Of a stretch of DNA of 64,000 nucleotides, positions 59,339 to 64,000 are shown in pieces. Both the position numbers and the translations under genes were made by a program. Source of the DNA: Methylobacterium adhaesivum (GTDB lineage Bacteria; Pseudomonadota; Alphaproteobacteria; Rhizobiales; Beijerinckiaceae); contig NZ_BPQD01000003.1 in assembly GCF_022179065.1 (NCBI RefSeq), positions 310,001-374,000 on the forward strand, read 5' to 3'. The notes under the pieces were generated by a model. The model searched no databases and had not been told where the DNA came from. It was given only the letters and a program-made list of their open reading frames with translations. Position 1 is the stretch's first letter. The number at the start of each line of letters is the position of its first letter.

Positions 59339-60403
59339 ATGGGTGAGACGGAGGAGGAGGATCGGGCGGCCGGCGCGTGGCGCGGGTTCGCGACGGCGTT
59401 CGGGCTTTCGGTGGCGGGGTTCGGGCTGGCGGTCATCGGGTTCGTTGCGGTGGTCGATCCCTACGGTCTGCGCGTGGGCCCGAGCCGGCCGCCGGGCGCC
59501 CTGATGGATGGCAACCAGCGGTTCATGTACCCGCAGGTGGCGCGCAGCCGCCTCTACGACGCGGCCGTGTTCGGCTCCTCCACGGTGCGGCTCCTCGATC
59601 CCGATCTGCTCGGGCCGGTGCTCGGGGGGCGCTTCGCCAATCTGGCGATGAACGCCGCGACCCCGTTCGAGCAGACGGCCCTCGCCCGGGTCTACCTGCG
59701 CCACGCGACCCCGAAGTCCATCCTGTTCGGCATCGATACCAACTGGTGCGCCGCCGACGCCGACACGAAGCGCCTCACCTTCCGGCCCTTCCCCGCTTGG
59801 CTCTATGCCGACGGGACGCCGTGGAATCTCCTGCGTCAGGTCAACGGACAGAGCGTCGCCACGGCAGCGCGGGTGCTGCTGCATCGCTGGACCGGCCTGC
59901 CGGCACGCCTGCGGGGGGACGGCTATGCCGTGTTCACGCCGCCGGAGGCGAGCTACAACGCGGCGCGCGCTGCCGCTTACATCCACGGCGGCCCGGGCAT
60001 ACCCGACCCCGCCGCGCTGGAGCCGCCCCCCGATCCCGTTGCGGCGCCGATGCCGGCCCTGGACTGGCTCGAGGCGCTTCTCGCCGACCTGCCGTCGGAG
60101 ACGCTGCGCATCCTCGCCTTCATGCCGGTGCACGTGGCGGCGCAGGGCCTGCCCGGCACGGCCAAGGGCGCGCGCGAGGCCGCCTGCAAGGCGCGCGTGG
60201 CCGAGATCGGCGCGCGGCACGGAGCCACCGTGGTGGATTTCCGCATCCCCTCCCCGGTGACCACCGACGACACCCGCTACTGGGACGCCCTGCACTACCG
60301 GCTGCCCGTCGCCGGGCGCATCGTCACGTCCCTCGGCGCCGCCCTCGCCACGGGCGCCGACGATCCGAACGGGTTCTACCGGGTTCTGACGCCGCCTCGG
60401 TGA
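59339..60403 (+). CDS. SGNH-hydrolase-like protein (possible acyltransferase), membrane-anchored
   Basis: The product is 354 aa from ATG 59339 (ATG 59315 also possible). One N-terminal helix (GFATAFGLSVAGFGLAVIGFV) anchors it. FGSSTVRLLDPDLL near residue 78 looks like the nucleophile block of SGNH enzymes, and DALHYRLPV near the end resembles the block with the catalytic Asp/His. These features occur in AlgX/AlgJ-like O-acyltransferases and other surface-modifying proteins. The substrate is unknown. It lies just after tRNA-Lys and is followed by repeat copy 2. Confidence 0.65.
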   Translation: MGETEEEDRAAGAWRGFATAFGLSVAGFGLAVIGFVAVVDPYGLRVGPSRPPGALMDGNQRFMYPQVARSRLYDAAVFGSSTVRLLDPDLLGPVLGGRFANLAMNAATPFEQTALARVYLRHATPKSILFGIDTNWCAADADTKRLTFRPFPAWLYADGTPWNLLRQVNGQSVATAARVLLHRWTGLPARLRGDGYAVFTPPEASYNAARAAAYIHGGPGIPDPAALEPPPDPVAAPMPALDWLEALLADLPSETLRILAFMPVHVAAQGLPGTAKGAREAACKARVAEIGARHGATVVDFRIPSPVTTDDTRYWDALHYRLPVAGRIVTSLGAALATGADDPNGFYRVLTPPR

Positions 60404-60426
60404 GGTCGTGGGCGCTCACATCCATT

Positions 60427-60538
60427 GGGATTCTAAAAGGATCATCCCGTTGGCGGGTATCGGGCAGAGCCCGACGAAGACCCCAGGGCTTTGCCCCGTG
60501 GACCCGCGAAGGGCTCGGCCCTTCGAACCCGATTCAGG
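60427..60538 (+). repeat. Dispersed intergenic repeat, copy 2
   Basis: GGGATTCTAA, TCATCCCG, GGCGGGTATCGGGCAGAGCC, ACCCCAGGGC, TGGACCCGCGAAGGGCTCGG, CCCTTCGA and CCCGATTCAGG, the same blocks as at 53820-53947. It begins 24 bases after the SGNH-like gene and its last bases include the tgt stop codon (tgt is on the minus strand). Confidence 0.8.
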
Positions 60539-61691
60539 CAGCGCGCTCGGCTTCGGCCTTCGCCCAGGCCGCGCGGGTTTCGTCGCAGAAGTCGCTAAGG
60601 CGACCCTGCGCGATGGCCGCCCGCATCCCGGCCATGAGATCCTGGTAATAGGAGAGGTTGTTCCAGGTGAGCAGCATCATCCCCAGGATCTCGTCCGAGC
60701 GCACGAGGTGGTGGAGATAGGCGCGGCTGTAGTCCCGCGCCGCCGGGCAGGACGAGGCCTCGTCGAGGGGCCGGGTGTCCTCGCCGTGGCGGGCGTTGCG
60801 CAGGTTGATCCGGCCGTGGCGGGTATAGGCGAGACCGTGGCGTCCGGCCCGGGTCGGCATCACGCAATCGAACATGTCGATGCCGCGCGCGACCGAGCGC
60901 ATGAGGTCGTCGGGGGTGCCGACGCCCATGAGGTAGCGCGGCTTATCCGCGGGCAGGTGCGGCGCCACCGTCTCGATCATCGCCAGCATGACGCCCTGCG
61001 GCTCGCCGACTGCGAGGCCGCCGATGGCGTAGCCCTTGAGGTCGAGATCCACGAGGGCGCGCGCGCTCTCCACCCGCAGGGCCGGGACGTCACCGCCCTG
61101 GACGATGCCGAACATCGCCTTGCCGGGCTGTTCGCCGAACTGGATCCGGCAGCGCTCCGCCCAGCGCAGGGACAGGTGCATGGCCTTTTCGATGGTCGCG
61201 TGGTCGGCGGGCAGGCGCACGCACTCGTCGAGCTGCATCTGGATGTCGGAGCCGAGCATGCCCTGGATCTCGATGGAGCGCTCGGGGCTCATGTGGTGCG
61301 TCGAGCCGTCGACATGCGAGCGGAAGGTCACGCCCTGCTCGTCGAGCTTCCGCAGCGCCGACAGCGACATCACCTGGAAGCCGCCGGAATCGGTGAGGAT
61401 CGGGTGCGGCCAGTTCATGAACCGGTGCAGGCCGCCGAGCCGCGCCATGCGCTCCGGGCCGGGGCGCAGCATGAGGTGGTAGGTGTTGCCCAGCACCACG
61501 TCGGCGCCCAGATCCCGGACCTGACCCGGATACATCGCCTTCACGGTCGCGGCCGTGCCCACCGGCATGAAGGCCGGGGTACGGATTTTTCCGCGCGGCA
61601 TCGTGATGGCGCCGGTGCGGGCTGCGCCGTCGCTGGCGTCCACCCGGAAGGTGAAGTCTTTCGGGAGTTCGGGGGGCTCAAGATCGGACAT
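60534..61691 (-). CDS. tgt: tRNA-guanine transglycosylase lacking most zinc ligands
   Basis: This is 385 aa, normal length. It exchanges guanine at position 34 of GU(N) tRNAs for preQ1 in queuosine synthesis. The catalytic blocks are intact: [12 protein letters not shown] (general acid Asp), and [13 protein letters not shown] (nucleophile Asp). The zinc site is not: the pattern CxCxxC...H of other Tgt enzymes reads here SSCPAARDY (Ser313, Cys315, Ala318) and the later His is Asn344. Only one of the four ligands remains. It lies 53 bases from queA on the same strand, the usual order. Confidence 0.93.
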   Translation of the reverse strand: MSDLEPPELPKDFTFRVDASDGAARTGAITMPRGKIRTPAFMPVGTAATVKAMYPGQVRDLGADVVLGNTYHLMLRPGPERMARLGGLHRFMNWPHPILTDSGGFQVMSLSALRKLDEQGVTFRSHVDGSTHHMSPERSIEIQGMLGSDIQMQLDECVRLPADHATIEKAMHLSLRWAERCRIQFGEQPGKAMFGIVQGGDVPALRVESARALVDLDLKGYAIGGLAVGEPQGVMLAMIETVAPHLPADKPRYLMGVGTPDDLMRSVARGIDMFDCVMPTRAGRHGLAYTRHGRINLRNARHGEDTRPLDEASSCPAARDYSRAYLHHLVRSDEILGMMLLTWNNLSYYQDLMAGMRAAIAQGRLSDFCDETRAAWAKAEAERAA

Positions 61692-61744
61692 CGGCGCTCC
61701 TTAGCACCGGATCGGCCGAGTGGGCAGGCGGGAGGCCGAACGTC

Positions 61745-62830
61745 CTAACGGCCGGCCGGAAACAGCAGGCTCGAATCCCCGTACGAATAGAACCGATACC
61801 CGCTCGCGATGGCGTGCGCGTAGGCGGCCCGCATGGTCTCCAGCCCCGAGAACGCCGAGACCAGCATGAACAGGGTCGAGCGCGGCAGGTGGAAGTTGGT
61901 CATGAGGGCATCGACGGCGCGGATCGGCGTGCCGGGGGTGATGAAGATCTCGGTGGGGCCGGAGAAGGCGTGCAGGCGGCCCTCGGCATCGGCCGCGCTT
62001 TCGAGGAGGCGCAGGGCCGTGGTGCCCACCGCCACGATGCGTCCGCCGGCCGCGCGGACCCGGTTGAGGGCGTCCGCCGTTTCGGCCGAAAGGACACCGA
62101 TCTCCGCGTGCATGCGGTGGTTGTCGGTGTCGTCGGCCTTCACGGGCAGGAAGGTGCCCGCACCCACATGCAGCGTGACCCGGTGGCGCTCGATGCCGGC
62201 CGCATTGAGGTCGGCCAGGAGCGCTTGCGAAAAATGCAGGCCCGCCGTGGGGGCCGCGACGGCGCCCGGCACATCGGCGTAGACCGTCTGGTAGTCCGTG
62301 GCGTCCTGCGCGTCGGTCGGACGCTTGCCGGCGATGTAGGGTGGCAGCGGCAGGTCACCCGTGGCGGCGATGGCCGCGTCGAGAGCCGGTCCCGCGAGGT
62401 CGAACCGCAGGATGATCTCGCCGGCCTCGCCCTTCTCGACGAGGGTCGCGTCGAGGCCGCCGAGATCGCACGGGTCGCTCGCGCCGTGGCGGCCGAACAC
62501 GATGCGGTCGCCGGGCGCCAGGCGTTTGGCCGGCCGGGCGAAGGCGCGCCAGGTGTCGGGCGCCGCACGCAGGTGCAGCATCGCCTCCATCCGCAGGCCC
62601 GGGGCTCCGAGACGGTGGCGCACCCCCTTCAGCCGGGCGGGGATCACCCGGGTGTCGTTGAACACGAGGGCGTCGCCCGCCCGCAGCAGGCCGGGCAGGT
62701 CGCGCACCGTTCGGTCCACCAGGGGGGCGCCCGGCCGCACCACGAGGAGACGGCCCGCATCGCGGGGCACGGGGGGCCGCAGGGCGATGCTCGCCTCGGG
62801 CAGTTCGAAATCGAAGAGGTCGACGCGCAT
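61745..62830 (-). CDS. queA: S-adenosylmethionine:tRNA ribosyltransferase-isomerase
   Basis: The product is 361 aa from ATG 62830. It transfers the ribosyl part of SAM to preQ1 on tRNA, making epoxyqueuosine. Landmarks are the start [100 protein letters not shown] and [16 protein letters not shown]. Next gene on the same strand is tgt. Confidence 0.97.
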   Translation of the reverse strand: MRVDLFDFELPEASIALRPPVPRDAGRLLVVRPGAPLVDRTVRDLPGLLRAGDALVFNDTRVIPARLKGVRHRLGAPGLRMEAMLHLRAAPDTWRAFARPAKRLAPGDRIVFGRHGASDPCDLGGLDATLVEKGEAGEIILRFDLAGPALDAAIAATGDLPLPPYIAGKRPTDAQDATDYQTVYADVPGAVAAPTAGLHFSQALLADLNAAGIERHRVTLHVGAGTFLPVKADDTDNHRMHAEIGVLSAETADALNRVRAAGGRIVAVGTTALRLLESAADAEGRLHAFSGPTEIFITPGTPIRAVDALMTNFHLPRSTLFMLVSAFSGLETMRAAYAHAIASGYRFYSYGDSSLLFPAGR

Positions 62831-62961
62831 GGCGCGCCAACAGCACGGTTTTTCGCCGCCGATCAATGGCCGGGCGCGCGACACGGGAACCGGAGGCCGT
62901 GGTTCCGGTTGCCGCTTCACCCACGCGTTGGGCGTGGGCGTCCGTAGGAGCAGAGTCTCGC

Positions 62962-63213
62962 ATGGCCTGGTACGCATTGAGCCCCCGCGATCCCGCCGAT
63001 CCGCGCTGGCCCCTGCCGGACAGCCCGAGCATCACCCTCAAGGCCGACGACCCTCAGGCGGCGCGCGACAAGTTCTCGGCGGCCTACCCCAGCCGGCCGT
63101 TCGGGACGCCGGGCTCACCCGTCGCCGATGCCGGGGATTCCGGGTTCCGTAATGATCCCGACGCCCTCGTGGTCACGCCGGCTTCCGCGCCGCCGAGCCC
63201 GCCAGCGGCTTAA
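62962..63213 (+). CDS. Hypothetical protein, 83 aa
   Basis: The product is 83 aa from ATG 62962 with AGGAG 11 bases before. Pro/Asp/Ser-rich, no helix or signal peptide; starts [20 protein letters not shown]. Likely disordered, similar in style to the next small gene. I do not recognise it. Confidence 0.45.
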   Translation: MAWYALSPRDPADPRWPLPDSPSITLKADDPQAARDKFSAAYPSRPFGTPGSPVADAGDSGFRNDPDALVVTPASAPPSPPAA

Positions 63214-63252
63214 CGCGCCCCGCCTCTCGTCCCCGCATCGGAGCGTTGCGCC

Positions 63253-63525
63253 ATGTCTTCGAGCCACGCCATGTCTTCGTCCGACCGGAAATCCCGCCCG
63301 CCGCGCCGACGGGTGACCCTCGATTCCCAACTCCTCACCTATTGGGAGCGGGAGGCGGCCCGCCTCGATGCCCTCGCGGCTGCCGCGCGCTGGGGCTGGA
63401 TGGCCCGCAGCTATGCCCGCAAGGCCGAACGCGCCCGCGCGCAGGCGGCGCGCAGTGCCGACCGGGAGGCCGCGCGGGAGCAAACCCCAGAGCCGGCGCC
63501 TGCAGAGAGCGACCAAGCGGCTTGA
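63253..63525 (+). CDS. Hypothetical protein, 90 aa, helical
   Basis: The product is 90 aa. A basic N-terminus is followed by a long amphipathic helix rich in Ala, Arg and Glu (WEREAARLDALAAAARWGWM, ARKAERARAQAARSADREAA), likely a coiled coil. No signal peptide. An internal ATG at 63271 is an alternative start. Function unknown. Confidence 0.5.
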   Translation: MSSSHAMSSSDRKSRPPRRRVTLDSQLLTYWEREAARLDALAAAARWGWMARSYARKAERARAQAARSADREAAREQTPEPAPAESDQAA

Positions 63526-63653
63526 TCCGCCGCCGGTGCGGTGCGGCCCGGCATAGCCGGGCCTGAATCGTTCAGCGGCGGGTTCAACCTTTGCCGTGGC
63601 CTTGTGGGGTGCGCGGGGCTTAAGGCCGGGGCATCGAACCTCGGAATCCCGCC

Positions 63654-64000
63654 ATGGACCGCACTCAGAAAGCCGCCCTCGCGAGCGCCGGCGTCGGCGC
63701 CGTCGTCACCGGCATCAAGTTCGCGGCCTTCGCTCTCACGGGCAGCCTCGCCCTCTATTCCGACGCCCTGGAGAGCATCATCAACGTGGCGGCGGCGGCC
63801 TTCGCCTTCGTGGCCCTGCGGGTGGCCGCCCGCCCGGCCGACGACGACCACCCCTACGGCCACCACAAGGCCGAGTACTTCTCCGCCGTCATCGAAGGGG
63901 CGCTCATCATCGCGGCGGCGATGCTGATTCTGCGCGAGGCGTTCCACGGCATCCTCGATCCGAAGCCCCTCGACGCCCCGATCCTGGGCCTCGCGGTCAA
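63654..64000 (+). CDS. Cation diffusion facilitator transporter (N-terminal 115 residues, cut by window edge)
   Basis: The start ATG 63654 gives a protein with several helices (GVGAVVTGIKFAAFALTGSLALY; INVAAAAFAFVALRVA; IEGALIIAAAMLILREAF). SDALESI and the DDDHPYGHHKAEYFSAV block are the CDF metal-site and loop signatures. These transporters export Zn2+, Fe2+, Mn2+ or similar with H+ exchange. The reading frame is open to the end of the window. Confidence 0.92.
   Translation, partial: MDRTQKAALASAGVGAVVTGIKFAAFALTGSLALYSDALESIINVAAAAFAFVALRVAARPADDDHPYGHHKAEYFSAVIEGALIIAAAMLILREAFHGILDPKPLDAPILGLAV

Overview
The window looks like a chromosomal segment of a high-GC alphaproteobacterium of the order Hyphomicrobiales, most likely Methylobacterium or a close relative. 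The evidence is gene content: an F1-only atp operon without F0 genes, the DUF1285 / CoA pyrophosphatase / DUF6111 / CCA-transferase run, a phasin, a PdhS/PleC-type histidine kinase, CtrA-type TTAA-N7-TTAA boxes, and a NepR-like domain of the general stress response. The species cannot be named from the sequence alone. Nearly all of it reads as ordinary core chromosome. I see no insertion sequence, prophage, CRISPR array, rRNA or clear island. One tRNA (Lys, TTT) is present.

Layout. 1-9 kb: the start of glnK (cut by the window edge), acyl-CoA thioesterase tesB, a UbiH-type hydroxylase, pyrophosphatase, small membrane and acetyltransferase genes, a Cys-dependent phosphatase, a SleB-like lipoprotein hydrolase, pheA and kdsB. 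9-17 kb: an anchored cytochrome c, a partial peptide-transporter operon (two YejA-type binding proteins and YejB, but no YejE or YejF), an acetyltransferase, an alpha/beta hydrolase and a tandem HD-GYP protein. 18-25 kb: a minus-strand operon of moxR, DUF58, DUF4159 and vWA/amidotransferase-like membrane protein. 25-28 kb: DUF1285, Nudix, DUF6111 and pcnB on the plus strand. 28-33.4 kb: atpHAGDC, with an extra small two-helix membrane protein between atpD and atpC. 33.6-40.3 kb: two DsbA-fold proteins, argG, an internally duplicated unknown, mtgA, ispA and leuB. 40-46 kb: a lytic transglycosylase, a NepR-like/receiver fusion, two transglutaminase-like genes, an L,D-transpeptidase, a secreted Cys protein and a phasin. 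46-54 kb: the PdhS-like kinase, a small secreted protein, and acs-DUF485-actP (acetate activation and uptake). 54-64 kb: DUF2252, purH, a heparinase-like gene, tRNA-Lys, an SGNH-like protein, tgt-queA (queuosine), two small unknowns and the start of a CDF cation transporter.

Functional themes are cell-envelope remodelling (mtgA, SLT, L,D-transpeptidase, SleB-like, heparinase-like, kdsB), energy (F1-ATPase, cytochrome c, pyrophosphatase, acetate use) and cell-cycle or stress signalling (kinase, NepR-like fusion, HD-GYP, CtrA boxes).

The observations I would follow first are: the NepR-like/receiver fusion; a Tgt that keeps its catalytic aspartates but lacks three of the four canonical zinc ligands; the membrane protein inside the F1 operon; a dispersed repeat of about 110-130 bp present twice; a perfect CtrA box before the heparinase-like gene; and the yej locus without its second permease and ATPase.
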